NCBI GenBank assembly: GCA_937902925.1
Contig: CALFNN010000042.1
Coordinates: forward strand, 1 to 64,000
DNA from: an uncultured Opitutaceae bacterium
GTDB taxonomy: Bacteria; Verrucomicrobiota; Verrucomicrobiia; Opitutales; Opitutaceae
DNA length: 64,000 nucleotides
Direction of reading: 5' to 3'
Of this stretch, positions 42,174-50,851 are shown piece after piece (positions within the stretch are counted from its first letter, which is position 1; every line of letters begins with the position of its first letter). The notes beneath the pieces are model-generated. The model was not told the origin of the DNA, searched no databases, and saw nothing but the letters and a program-made list of their open reading frames with translations. The position numbers and the translations under genes were made by a program.

Positions 42174-43567
42174 ACTTCTGGTGGCGCCGGCGAACGCTGC
42201 GGTTCCGGCTCGCGCTCTGGTATGGCGTCGGCGGCACCGTGCTGCTGGCCGCCTTCAGCGCGACGCTGTATCTCTACGTTTCGAGCAACATGGCGGCGCC
42301 GCTCGACGAGGGGCTGCGCCAGGATCTTGCAGAGATTCTTCGCCGGCTCAAGGTCGAGCCGGATCATCGCGTGTTCTGGGATGGTTCCCTGGTGCGTGGC
42401 GCCGCGTGGAATCCCGAGGACCCGTGGTTCGAGCTCTGGGATGAACATGGCGTTCTGGTGCGCCGCCTCTGGCCATTCCGCGGCCGCCTCGAACACCTGC
42501 CCATGGCGCCCGTGCCCAACCGGGAAACGCTCTCCATTTTCAATGTCGCCCGCGACATCCGGCTGCGCGTGCTTTCGGTGCCGTATTCCTCGCCCGGGAT
42601 TCCCGAGGGCTGGATGATCCGCGTGATGTCGGTCCACCAGCCCGCCGCGGGGCCGCTGGGCCCGCTGCAGGTGATCATCGTCACCGCCCTGCCGGTCGTC
42701 GTCGCCCTGCTCGTGCTCGGCGGGTTCGTCGTCACCCGCCGCTGGTTGATGCCCCTCGACGAAATGGTGAACGAAGCCAACCGGATCACCGCGGACGACC
42801 TGAGCCGGCGGCTGCCGGTCGTGAATCCCCACGATGAACTCGGCCGGCTGGCCACGGTGTTCAATGTCACGCTCGACCGGCTGCAGGACTCGTTCGTGAC
42901 GCTCGACCGCTTCGTTGCCGACGCCTCGCACGAACTGCGGACGCCCTTGACGACATTGCGCAGCGTCGGCGAGGTCGGCCTCCGCCGCGGCCGCTCGGTC
43001 GAGGAATACCGCGACATCATCGCCAGCATGCTGGAGGAATCGCAGCGGCTGCAGCTCCTCATCGAGCGGCTGCTCGAGCTGGCGAGCGCCGAGGGCGGCG
43101 TGTCGGTGGTTCAACCCGCCCGGATCCAGCTCGATGAATTCGTCACCACCTGCGTCAGCGAATTGGGCATCCTCGCCGAGAACCGGGGCCAGCACCTCAC
43201 CCTCGAAACCGTCGCCTGCGCGACCGAAACCGATCCGGTGATTCTCCGACAGGCGTTGCAAAACCTCGTCGACAATGCGCTCAAATACAGCCCCGACGGT
43301 GCCACTATCCGCGTGTCCGTCCGGGCGACGGATACTGCGTGCGCCGTCTCCGTCACCGACGAGGGCCCGGGCATCAGCCCCGAACACCGAGCCCGGTTGA
43401 CCGAGCGATTCTTCCGTTCCGACAGTTCGCGCGATCGCCGCAAGGGCGGTTTCGGCCTCGGCCTCTCGATCACGAAGGCCTACATGCGTGTCCTCGGCGG
43501 AACGCTGGCGTATGAGGCGGCCCAGCCCAAGGGCAGCACGTTCCGGCTCACGCTGCCGAAAGCCTGA
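42170..43567 (+). CDS. Two-component sensor histidine kinase
   Basis: A 465-residue inner-membrane kinase and cognate partner of the upstream regulator. Membrane segments lie at residues about 14-37 and 166-189, flanking a 128-residue periplasmic sensor region. HAMP (about 190-242) leads to the HisKA domain with H254 in VADASHELRTPLTTLRS. The ATPase domain has the N box LQNLVDNALKYSPDG and G boxes VTDEGPGIS and GGFGLGLSITKAYM. Organisation matches the CusS/heavy-metal sensor type, but the signal cannot be told. It starts at GTG 42170. Confidence 0.93.
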   Translation: MNFWWRRRTLRFRLALWYGVGGTVLLAAFSATLYLYVSSNMAAPLDEGLRQDLAEILRRLKVEPDHRVFWDGSLVRGAAWNPEDPWFELWDEHGVLVRRLWPFRGRLEHLPMAPVPNRETLSIFNVARDIRLRVLSVPYSSPGIPEGWMIRVMSVHQPAAGPLGPLQVIIVTALPVVVALLVLGGFVVTRRWLMPLDEMVNEANRITADDLSRRLPVVNPHDELGRLATVFNVTLDRLQDSFVTLDRFVADASHELRTPLTTLRSVGEVGLRRGRSVEEYRDIIASMLEESQRLQLLIERLLELASAEGGVSVVQPARIQLDEFVTTCVSELGILAENRGQHLTLETVACATETDPVILRQALQNLVDNALKYSPDGATIRVSVRATDTACAVSVTDEGPGISPEHRARLTERFFRSDSSRDRRKGGFGLGLSITKAYMRVLGGTLAYEAAQPKGSTFRLTLPKA

Positions 43568-43876
43568 AAGGCCGGCCACCACGCCGCGCCCATCCGGCCC
43601 GCGGCCCGTCACGCCTGCCGGATTCCCGGTAGTCGGACTGCTTGTCGCACGCCGCCCGCCCTTCTGCATCGAGCCGGTAAAACCAAAACTATCTCCGTCG
43701 TCCCACGTCTTTGCTTCCGCCGGGTCATGGATCACGGGTCCGCCACGCCTTCCGCTGCTTACGGCTCGCGCTAAAGTTTGCGCGGCGACGCGTCGATGGC
43801 AGGTTGGACTCCGACCGAAGACCCGGCCGGCTCGCATCCGCCATCCGCACCACATCCGACCCATGGCCGTCCTCGC
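43568..43876. other. Intergenic region, no gene seen
   Basis: This 309-base stretch lies between the histidine kinase and the transglutaminase-like gene. The frames that cross it are proline/arginine-rich shadows without family sequence. No terminator or palindrome stood out, so read-through from the kinase gene is possible. Confidence 0.4.
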
Positions 43877-44467
43877 ATGACCGCGTTGCCCTCCAGCACC
43901 CGCAGCCGGAAAATCTGCGCCGTGGGGGTCGCATGCGCGCTCGCCTTCACCCGGCTCGACGCCGTGACCCTGGGTGAGTTGCTCGACGACCCAAAGCTGA
44001 CGCCGAAAAAGTTCGCCGCCTACTTCGAGGACTTCGACTACGAGTTCAGCCCCGAGGTGCTGCCCGCGGAGGTCTTCCTGCGGGAACGCCGGGGCGATTG
44101 CGACGACTATGCCATCCTCGCCGACTACGTGCTGAGCGCGCGCAAATACGACACGCGGCTGATTCACATCCGGATGGTCGGTCGCGTCGCCCACGCCGTC
44201 TGCTATGTCACCGAGTCGCGGGCCTATCTCGACTACAACAACCGGAAATACTTCTTCAACCTGCAGGGCTGCGGCCGGACCCTCCGCGCCATCGCCAGCA
44301 AGGTCGCCGATTCGTTCGAAGCCAACTGGACGTCCGCATCGGAATTCACTTACGATTACAAGGAGGATCGGAAACACTTCGGTGCCACGGTCGTGAAAAC
44401 CGACCCGCCGTCCAGCGATCCCCCGCTGTCCCCGCCGCCCGTTCGCAACCTCCCTCCTTCTTCATAA
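43877..44467 (+). CDS. Secreted transglutaminase-like cysteine protease
   Basis: A 196-residue protein with a signal peptide (residues 1-29, core ICAVGVACALAF). The papain-like/transglutaminase triad is visible: C75 in RERRGDCDDYAILADYVL, H106 in GRVAHAVCYV and D119 in SRAYLDYNNRKYF. This Cys-His-Asp order and the GDCDDYA block match bacterial transglutaminase-like cysteine proteinases. The C-terminal 25 residues are Pro/Ser-rich. It lies between a histidine kinase and a CHASE3-PAS sensor gene (18 bases after it), so it may act on an envelope protein in the same signalling route; that link is inferred. ATG 43877 is chosen. Confidence 0.75.
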   Translation: MTALPSSTRSRKICAVGVACALAFTRLDAVTLGELLDDPKLTPKKFAAYFEDFDYEFSPEVLPAEVFLRERRGDCDDYAILADYVLSARKYDTRLIHIRMVGRVAHAVCYVTESRAYLDYNNRKYFFNLQGCGRTLRAIASKVADSFEANWTSASEFTYDYKEDRKHFGATVVKTDPPSSDPPLSPPPVRNLPPSS

Positions 44468-44485
44468 CCGAACCCCGCGCCCTTC

Positions 44486-45646
44486 GTGAAAGACAATACG
44501 ATCAGACGTGTCCTCGCGTTTTTCCTGCTGATTTCCGCCGTCCTCGTCGCCGTCGCGTTCGTCGCGGTGCGCAATATCAACCGGTCGGCGGCCAGCAGCG
44601 ACTGGGTCAATCACACGCACGCCGTCATCCTCGAGGCCGAGGCGCTCCTCTCCGGGCTCAACGCCGGCGACGGCGCGATGCGGACGACGGTGATGACCGG
44701 GGACGCCCGCGATCAGGCGGCCTGCCGCGAGGCCCTGGGCAGCATCGCGGAGCATCTGGAAGTGACAAAGGCGTTGACGCGAAACGAGACGGCGCAAAGC
44801 CAGCAAGTCCACGATCTCGAGTCGCTCGTCAACCGCCGTATCGATTTCATCCGCCAGGTTTTGGCCGCGCGGCAATCCGGCGGCCAGGAAGCCACCCGCC
44901 CGCTCCTCGCCACCGATGCCGGCGGCGAGACCATGCGCGAGATCCAGCGGGCGGTCGAGAAGTTGAAGGACGACGAGATGACGCTCCTGGCCGAGCGTGA
45001 CACGGCTTCGTTTGCCCAGGCCCAGACGACGCGCTGGACGGTCTGGCTTGGCGTGGCGCTGGATGTTCTGCTGCTCGGAGGCGTCGCCTGGCTGCTCCGG
45101 GACGACATCGCTGCCCGCCGCCGGGTCGCCGCGACCCTGCACGACGCCAACGTCCTCTTGGAAGCACGCGTGCAGGAGCGCACCGCCGAGCTGGCCGCGG
45201 CCAACTCCCGGCTCTCGACGGAGAATCTCGAGCGCCAGTGGGCCAACCAGGCGCTCGAACATCAACTTCGCTACAACCAGCTCATCGTTAATTCCATCAA
45301 CGACCTGGTCTTTGTGCTGACGAAAGCCATGAACGTCTCCCGGGTGAATCCGGCCGTCGTCCGCCTGACCGGCTTCGAACCCGCCGACCTCGTGAGCCAG
45401 CCGCTTTCGCGATTCGTGCGGCTCGCCCCCGGCAACGGCGAAACGGAGGAGCCGATGCTCGATCCCATCCAGCAGGCCTTGAAGGAAGGCCGTGACCTCC
45501 GGGATCGCCCTGCCGTGATGGAAGACAAACGCGGCCGGAAAACCGCGGTGCGCTTCACGCTCTTTCCCCTCCGCGACGGCGACAAGGTCGTCGGCGGCGT
45601 CGCCACGCTGCAACTCGCGCCCTCCTCCCCGGCGTCACCGCGCTAG
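44486..45646 (+). CDS. CHASE3-PAS membrane sensor lacking a transmitter domain
   Basis: A 386-residue protein. A first membrane segment (residues 8-28) and a second (about 187-207) bracket an extracytoplasmic helical CHASE3 domain (NHTHAVILEAEALLSGLNAG, ALTRNETAQSQQVHDLESLV). A coiled coil (LLEARVQERTAELAAANSRL) links to one PAS domain (about 265-380; YNQLIVNSINDLVFVLTKAM, RVNPAVVRLTGFEPADL). The protein then stops: no HisKA, HATPase, GGDEF or methyl-accepting domain is present, and the 44-base gap to the next gene leaves no room for one. It may signal through a partner kinase or the lone receiver that follows. It starts at GTG 44486. Confidence 0.8.
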   Translation: MKDNTIRRVLAFFLLISAVLVAVAFVAVRNINRSAASSDWVNHTHAVILEAEALLSGLNAGDGAMRTTVMTGDARDQAACREALGSIAEHLEVTKALTRNETAQSQQVHDLESLVNRRIDFIRQVLAARQSGGQEATRPLLATDAGGETMREIQRAVEKLKDDEMTLLAERDTASFAQAQTTRWTVWLGVALDVLLLGGVAWLLRDDIAARRRVAATLHDANVLLEARVQERTAELAAANSRLSTENLERQWANQALEHQLRYNQLIVNSINDLVFVLTKAMNVSRVNPAVVRLTGFEPADLVSQPLSRFVRLAPGNGETEEPMLDPIQQALKEGRDLRDRPAVMEDKRGRKTAVRFTLFPLRDGDKVVGGVATLQLAPSSPASPR

Positions 45647-45690
45647 CACCCTCCCACACTCGCAATCTCATTTTCAGCGGATCACTTCCC

Positions 45691-46056
45691 ATGACGAACC
45701 ACATTTTGCACATCGACGACGAGGCGCCGATTCGCGAGCTGCTCGCACAGTTCCTCACCTCCAACGGCTATCGCGTGACCTCTGTCGACTCGGCGACGGA
45801 GGCGTTCAAGACCGTCAAACGCGATGCCCCGGACCTCGTCATCTCCGACCTGCAGCTCGAGGACTCGGACGGCCTGGAGATGATCGAGCGGCTGAACGCG
45901 ATGCTGCCCGCCGTGCCGGTGATCCTGCTCACCGGGGTCCTGTTCGACGCGCAGGTCGCCCGCGACACGCTCGGCAAAAAAGTCTCCTGCTACCTCGAGA
46001 AGACCACGTCGCTGGGAAAAATTCTCGAAGAGGTAAAGCGGCTGTTGAAGCCCTGA
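45691..46056 (+). CDS. Stand-alone response-regulator receiver domain
   Basis: A 121-residue single-domain receiver of CheY type. The acidic pair is in ILHIDDEAP, the phospho-acceptor is D53 in LVISDLQLED, the switch Thr is T81 in ILLTGVL, and the conserved Lys is K104 in CYLEKTTSLG. The residue after this Lys is Thr instead of the near-universal Pro. There is no output domain, so it must act by protein contact or as a phosphate relay/sink. It follows the kinase-less CHASE3-PAS gene by 44 bases. Confidence 0.85.
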   Translation: MTNHILHIDDEAPIRELLAQFLTSNGYRVTSVDSATEAFKTVKRDAPDLVISDLQLEDSDGLEMIERLNAMLPAVPVILLTGVLFDAQVARDTLGKKVSCYLEKTTSLGKILEEVKRLLKP

Positions 46057-46107
46057 ATTTTCCCGGCAGCGGGCAACGCGGTCCGCCCCGCGTCGGTTGC
46101 GGCGGGC

Positions 46108-47019
46108 TCACCCGACGACATCCGCCGGCCGGCCATCCTTGCCGCAGCGATATGGCGGCGTCGCCCCATCGCGGCCGGCCACGAACTCTCCCATGCGGCA
46201 CGCGGCGGCCAACGCCGCCGGCGGCGTGGCGCGGCGCACGAGCAAGGCCGCCAACAATCCACTGAGGAACGCATCGCCCGCACCGATCGTATCGCGAATT
46301 TTCACCGGGCGCGCGCTTTCCCAAAACCATTCTCCCTGCCAGAGCAGGCCGGCGCCGCGGGCCCCCGAGGTCACGCAGATCCGCGTCAGGTTGTGGCGCC
46401 GCCCAAAATCGCGCGCGGCCCGCTCGATCGTCGCCGGCGTGCCGACGGGGCCGCCGGCCAGCGTGGCCAGCTCGTGGTCGTTCAACTTCAACAACTGGGC
46501 GTGCCCCAGGGCGAACGCGATGGCCGCGCGCCGATCGAAGGGTGCCCGAAGGTTTATATCCACGACGCGGAGCGCCTGCGGCCAGCGCGCGAGCAGGCGC
46601 GCGAGCGTGCCGCGGTTGGACGGTTCGCGCAGCGCGAGCGTGCCAAAAACCACCGCCACGGGCACCGGCGCCCGGCGTCCGAGTGCCGGCGGAGCGGCGA
46701 TCCGGTCCCACGCCACCGATCGCGCGATGCGATAGGTGGGAACTCCAGCCCGGTCGAGCACGGCCCGCACGGTCCCGGTGGGAACGCGCGGTCGCGCAGG
46801 GACAAAGCGGGACTCGATCCCCCACCCCGCAATCCGCCCCCGCGCCTCCGCGCCGAGAAAATCCCGGCCCACGGCGCTGACCGGAATCGCGCAGGCGCCC
46901 TGCCTCGAGAGATGATAGGCGACATTGAGCGGCGCGCCGCCGAGGAAGATTCCACGTGGCAGGCAATCCCACAGAACTTCCCCGAAGCAGACAATTGGAC
47001 TGACGGTTTGTTTTCCCAT
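46108..47019 (-). CDS. PfkB-family sugar kinase (fructokinase-like)
   Basis: A 303-residue ribokinase/PfkB-fold kinase. The N-terminal substrate block is IVCFGEVLWDCLPRGIFLGG, then APLNVAYHLSRQG. The C-terminal signature DTIGAGDAFLSGLLAALL near residue 245 contains the catalytic Asp (GAGD). LKLNDHELATLAGG is also typical. The sequence is closest in style to bacterial fructokinases, but the sugar is not proven. It lies downstream of the receptor array and behind a strong terminator, on the same strand. Confidence 0.87.
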   Translation of the reverse strand: MGKQTVSPIVCFGEVLWDCLPRGIFLGGAPLNVAYHLSRQGACAIPVSAVGRDFLGAEARGRIAGWGIESRFVPARPRVPTGTVRAVLDRAGVPTYRIARSVAWDRIAAPPALGRRAPVPVAVVFGTLALREPSNRGTLARLLARWPQALRVVDINLRAPFDRRAAIAFALGHAQLLKLNDHELATLAGGPVGTPATIERAARDFGRRHNLTRICVTSGARGAGLLWQGEWFWESARPVKIRDTIGAGDAFLSGLLAALLVRRATPPAALAAACRMGEFVAGRDGATPPYRCGKDGRPADVVG

Positions 47020-47080
47020 GACGGGCCTGCGCGCAACGATGACTGAGCCGCCGAGGCGGACAACGGTTCCCGCACCAACG

Positions 47081-47111
47081 GAAAAGCACGGTCCGCACCG
47101 CGGACCGTGCT
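47081..47111 (-). terminator. Terminator of receptor gene 1 of the array
   Basis: A perfect 12-bp stem (AGCACGGTCCGC with its complement, loop of three, 47085-47111) is followed on the minus strand by a T run. It lies 27 bases past the receptor stop at 47138. Confidence 0.88.
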
Positions 47112-47137
47112 CGCAAATTACGCCGTCGGCCGGCGGA

Positions 47138-50100
47138 TTACAAATCGAACGTCGCGGTCAGGATGAACTGCCGCGGATCGACGATACGGTAGCTAGAGAT
47201 GCTGCCGTCGGGGAAGGCGGCGATCGCCTGCAGCCGGCCGCTCTCCTGGATGTTGCGCACGTTGAACTGGAACGTCGCGCCCACCTTGTCCGCCCACAAC
47301 CGGGTCCGATATGTCACGAACGCATCGACGTAATAGTGCGCCTTGTCGTAGATTGGCCGGTTCGGATCGAGGTCGGTGATCGATGCCGGCAGCGATTGCA
47401 CCCCGTAGAAACCGATCGAGCCCTTGTCCTCCCAGCGGACCGAGCCGCCGATCGAGAACTTCTTGAGCAGCGGATTCTCGGTGATGCCGGCGAGCCGGAG
47501 ATTCGTGTTCAACTTCGCCGCGTATTCGCGGATCTGCGGCTTCGGCTTCCCCTCGGACTGGTGAATCACGCTATAGGGCGCCGCGACGAAAGTCTGGAAG
47601 TTCTGCGCCGCCGTCTGGGAGCCGCCATAGTTGTGATTCCACCAGAGTTGCTGCGGATCGACCGCGGGATCGATGGTCGGATCCTTGATCGTCGTCCAGA
47701 TCGGCATCCGCTTGTCGATGTAGTCCTGCACGCTGGTCGAGACGTTGACCGTCGTCGACTGGGTCTGCGTGACGGAGCCGGCCACGGTCCAGAACCGCGT
47801 GGGATTGAAATTCAGCTCGAGCTCGTTGCCCTGGGCGATGACGTCGTTCGTGGCGGCGATCGGCGGATTCTGCGTGCGCAACGCATCACGCAGCTCGGCG
47901 GAGATGCCGATTTCCTTGTCCGCCTCAGTCTCGATCTGGTCGGTGGTCCAGGTCGGATTCGCGACGGTGATCCAGTTGACGGCCGCATTGAACAACTGAA
48001 ACGCGTCGGCGGAACTGACGTCGTGACGCAGCACGCGTTGGGCAAGCGTGTTGGCATCGCCGTTGCGCGCGTTGAGCGCCCGGTTGATGTAGTGGTTGAT
48101 CCGGATGACGAACTTCCCGTCAAACGCGTTGAACGTGACGCCATAGTCCTCGCCCTGCCCGGAGGAGTTCGGCAGCGGCCGAAGGAACAAGTCCTGTGCG
48201 GGAGTCTGCGGCGTGAAGCTATCAGACTTATTGTAGCTGATCGACATCCCTCCCAGCAGGTTTGAAACGAAGTGACCCGCCTCGCCACTGTTGTTCATCG
48301 ATTCGAGAAACGCCATCCGCCGGAAAGGCTTCACCACCACGCCGCCGGTCTTGGTCTTGCCGCTGTTGAACCGCCAGTCGTCCGTTCCCCAGTGGTTGAT
48401 GTTTTCGTAGATGTAGCTGTTGCCGTCGGCACTGAGCTGGGGCTGCGCAGTGGAGTTTGGCGCGCCGAACTTGGCGTAGACCTTGTCTTCGCGCAGGCCG
48501 AACGTCGACACGATGCGGTCCCCGAGGAAATGACTCTGCAGCACGGCGCCGTAGGTCTTGAGGATGGTCTTGGTCCCGCTGGTCCCGCCGGAATACGCGC
48601 CCTTCGCAATCAAGGTGGGCTCGTGATGGAACGCGCCCGTCGCCCCGTTGCCCCACACGAAATCGTAGGTGCCGTATTTGAAGTTACTCGGCGCGTAATC
48701 GACGTTCACGCCCTTGTTGTCGCCGACATAATACCGGAAGTAAGAGACCCGGGTATTGGCGGCCGGCACCCAGGCGTGCGTGTCCGAGATCACATCGCGG
48801 AACGAATAACTCCGGTTGATCCGGTATTTGTATTCGTCGTAGGCCGTGAACTGGTGCAGGCCGAGCCATTTGAGCGCCCCGCTCTCGCGCGTCAGATCCA
48901 GCTTGTAGGCGAGCTGCGCCCGGTAGGTATCCCACTTTTCCGGCTGGTAGGATTCACGCGGCTGGTCGGTGCCGATGAACGGCTCCAGAAAATACGGGTT
49001 CGGCGTGCCGTCGAGCAGCCGCTCGTTGACGTCCATGATGAGCTGGCCCGACTGGCCGTTTTGATTCAGCCCGCTGACCAGATTACGGGCGTAACGCATG
49101 CTGTCCTCGCGGAAAAAGCCGCCCTGCACGGCCAGGGTCTGCATCGGCGTGTTCAGCAGCACCTGGTCGAGCTGCACGCTCGACGTCCGCGACCGGTCCC
49201 AGATCCGGTTCACCGCCGCGAGATTGACGTCCGTCCAGTCATACATGGACTTGTCGCTCACCGATGGCGTGGTCGTGAACAGCGGCTGCGACGAGATGTG
49301 CCCGAGTGCGACGCCGGCGGCGCCGCTGGAGCTGACAAAGCGGTCGGCCTGGCCGCCCGAGCCGGGCGCGGTGCCGGAGTTGGAATTCGGCGTGGTCCAG
49401 TAAACCATGTTGTTCGGCCCGACAAAAAACTGGCTGCGCGAACTGCCGGTGAAGGTGTTCAGAAAATAATCCGGCAGGCCGTTCGCGTTCGTATAGGTGC
49501 CGACCGTCACGCCATGCAGATGAACCTGCTGCGTCGGCGGATCGAACGTCGCCATCCCGCTATCGCGCCAATAGGAGATATTGTCGCGGGGCGGCACGAC
49601 ATTCGGACGGTTGCCGTTCATCCGGTAGTATTCGTAGGAGGCGGAGATCGTGGTGTTCTTGAATGGCTGGAACTTGATCATGCCGTTGTAGCGCACCGTA
49701 TTCGTCCCGGACGGCTTGCGGATATAGCCATCGTGCTGGAACGCCGCGCTGCCACGAACCGCCAGTTTGCCCTTCACGAGCACGCGGTTCAGGTCGACGC
49801 TCGTGCGATAGCCGTCGTAGCTATCCGCCCGAAACTGGACCTGCGAACGGTCGCGCGTCAGGTTGGCCGCCGCCGGCACTTGGTTGACCGTGCCCGCGGG
49901 ACTGCCCAGGCCGAAGACATTGGCGTTCGGACCGCGGCTCACCTCCACGCCGTCGATCGCCAGCGGGTCCACCGGCGTGCGCCCCTGCGTCTCGTAATTC
50001 CCCATGGAAATATTCGCCGCCGCGATGCCACGGATGCGGTTGGCGTTGGCCGGGTCGAGTTCCACGTTGTCCGCCACGCTGCCGTTGCGGTCGATCGTGA

Positions 50101-50563
50101 GATCCGTGAACGTGCCCGTGCCCTCGGTGTTCGCGGTGTAATTGAAGATGTCGTTCACGTCGAGCATCGCGAAATCCGACATCTGTTCCTTCGTCACCAC
50201 CGTGATCGACGCACCCAAGTCCTCGATCTTCGAGTTGAACCGGGTGCCCGACATCGTGTTCGAGGAATAATATCCCTTCGTGTCGGACACCACTTCGAAG
50301 GGCGAAAGCTGGACGACCGGCTCGGAACCCGCGGTGCTCGCGGCAGCGGTGGTCGTCGGGACCGCTCGGGCGCGGTCCGCCTGCATTGCATTTAATTCGG
50401 CGGGATCGAGCCGGCCGTTCTTGTTGGTATCATACTTCGCGAGGTCGGCAGCGGAGGCCGTCGACGCCGCGGCGACTTGTGCCCTGCATGGCGAAAAAAT
50501 CGCAACAGTCAGCGCAAGCAGCAGCGATCCGGGCATCCGATAGATGGCATGTTTTGGGGTCAT
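47138..50563 (-). CDS. Giant TonB-dependent receptor with N-terminal EF-hand (array member 1)
   Basis: A 1141-residue outer-membrane receptor. Residues 1-29 are the signal peptide. Residues 45-56 form a canonical EF-hand loop, DTNKNGRLDPAE. A putative TonB box (VVQLSPFEVVSDT) precedes the plug (about 100-230: FNSKIEDLGASITVVTKEQM, VEVSRGPNANVFGLGSPAG), and the large barrel ends FILTATFDL. Size is like SusC proteins but no SusD gene is present. It is a close paralog of the receptor upstream. ATG 50563 is chosen because it begins the signal peptide. The start is preceded by a conserved leader hairpin and operator set. Substrate unknown; an oligosaccharide is plausible next to sugar genes. Confidence 0.92.
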   Translation of the reverse strand: MTPKHAIYRMPGSLLLALTVAIFSPCRAQVAAASTASAADLAKYDTNKNGRLDPAELNAMQADRARAVPTTTAAASTAGSEPVVQLSPFEVVSDTKGYYSSNTMSGTRFNSKIEDLGASITVVTKEQMSDFAMLDVNDIFNYTANTEGTGTFTDLTIDRNGSVADNVELDPANANRIRGIAAANISMGNYETQGRTPVDPLAIDGVEVSRGPNANVFGLGSPAGTVNQVPAAANLTRDRSQVQFRADSYDGYRTSVDLNRVLVKGKLAVRGSAAFQHDGYIRKPSGTNTVRYNGMIKFQPFKNTTISASYEYYRMNGNRPNVVPPRDNISYWRDSGMATFDPPTQQVHLHGVTVGTYTNANGLPDYFLNTFTGSSRSQFFVGPNNMVYWTTPNSNSGTAPGSGGQADRFVSSSGAAGVALGHISSQPLFTTTPSVSDKSMYDWTDVNLAAVNRIWDRSRTSSVQLDQVLLNTPMQTLAVQGGFFREDSMRYARNLVSGLNQNGQSGQLIMDVNERLLDGTPNPYFLEPFIGTDQPRESYQPEKWDTYRAQLAYKLDLTRESGALKWLGLHQFTAYDEYKYRINRSYSFRDVISDTHAWVPAANTRVSYFRYYVGDNKGVNVDYAPSNFKYGTYDFVWGNGATGAFHHEPTLIAKGAYSGGTSGTKTILKTYGAVLQSHFLGDRIVSTFGLREDKVYAKFGAPNSTAQPQLSADGNSYIYENINHWGTDDWRFNSGKTKTGGVVVKPFRRMAFLESMNNSGEAGHFVSNLLGGMSISYNKSDSFTPQTPAQDLFLRPLPNSSGQGEDYGVTFNAFDGKFVIRINHYINRALNARNGDANTLAQRVLRHDVSSADAFQLFNAAVNWITVANPTWTTDQIETEADKEIGISAELRDALRTQNPPIAATNDVIAQGNELELNFNPTRFWTVAGSVTQTQSTTVNVSTSVQDYIDKRMPIWTTIKDPTIDPAVDPQQLWWNHNYGGSQTAAQNFQTFVAAPYSVIHQSEGKPKPQIREYAAKLNTNLRLAGITENPLLKKFSIGGSVRWEDKGSIGFYGVQSLPASITDLDPNRPIYDKAHYYVDAFVTYRTRLWADKVGATFQFNVRNIQESGRLQAIAAFPDGSISSYRIVDPRQFILTATFDL

Positions 50564-50583
50564 AGTAGTCGGTTTGGTTTTGG

Positions 50584-50600
50584 CCGTCAGTTGCTGGCGG
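50584..50600 (-). promoter_or_regulatory. Leader hairpin before receptor gene 1
   Basis: CCGTCAG and CTGGCGG form an interrupted 7-bp inverted repeat (one G-T) with a TTG loop, ending 21 bases before the start codon. The same element, perfect there, occurs at 54297-54313 before receptor gene 2. Confidence 0.5.
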
Positions 50601-50652
50601 CAGGAAAGAACAAGATTCGATGGTCCCAGCCGGATTGGGTCGGCTTCCGATT

Positions 50653-50666
50653 GAGACACGTGTCTC
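50653..50666. promoter_or_regulatory. 14-bp perfect DNA palindrome before receptor gene 1
   Basis: GAGACACGTGTCTC is fully self-complementary with a central CG, as in operators of dimeric regulators such as the LacI family. It has no loop, so it is unlikely to act as an RNA hairpin. A 10-bp core (GACACGTGTC) recurs at the same place before receptor gene 2. Confidence 0.6.
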
Positions 50667-50698
50667 GAACAACCCCATCTCTCATGACTTCTTTGCGC

Positions 50699-50731
50699 CC
50701 GACAACGGGCGCCACCTGACATTTTTGTCAG
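50699..50731 (-). promoter_or_regulatory. Composite operator-like element before receptor gene 1
   Basis: A perfect inverted repeat CTGACA-N4-TGTCAG (50716-50731) is accompanied by a third half-site (CCGACA, 50699-50704) 11 bases nearer the gene. The same three-part element precedes all four receptor genes of the array. It starts 136 bases before the start codon. Confidence 0.7.
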
Positions 50732-50781
50732 AATTGAACGCGGGCACGTGTCCGGACATCCCGTCGCCCCAATCCTGGCGT

Positions 50782-50815
50782 AAAAAAGAAGCACGCGGGC
50801 CGATCCGCGTGCTTC
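50782..50815 (-). terminator. Terminator of receptor gene 2 of the array
   Basis: A perfect 11-bp stem (GAAGCACGCGG with its complement, loop of six, 50788-50815) is followed on the minus strand by six T. It lies 37 bases past the receptor stop at 50852. Confidence 0.88.
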
Positions 50816-50851
50816 CCACTGGACGAGCGGGACCGACCCGCACGTCCCCGA

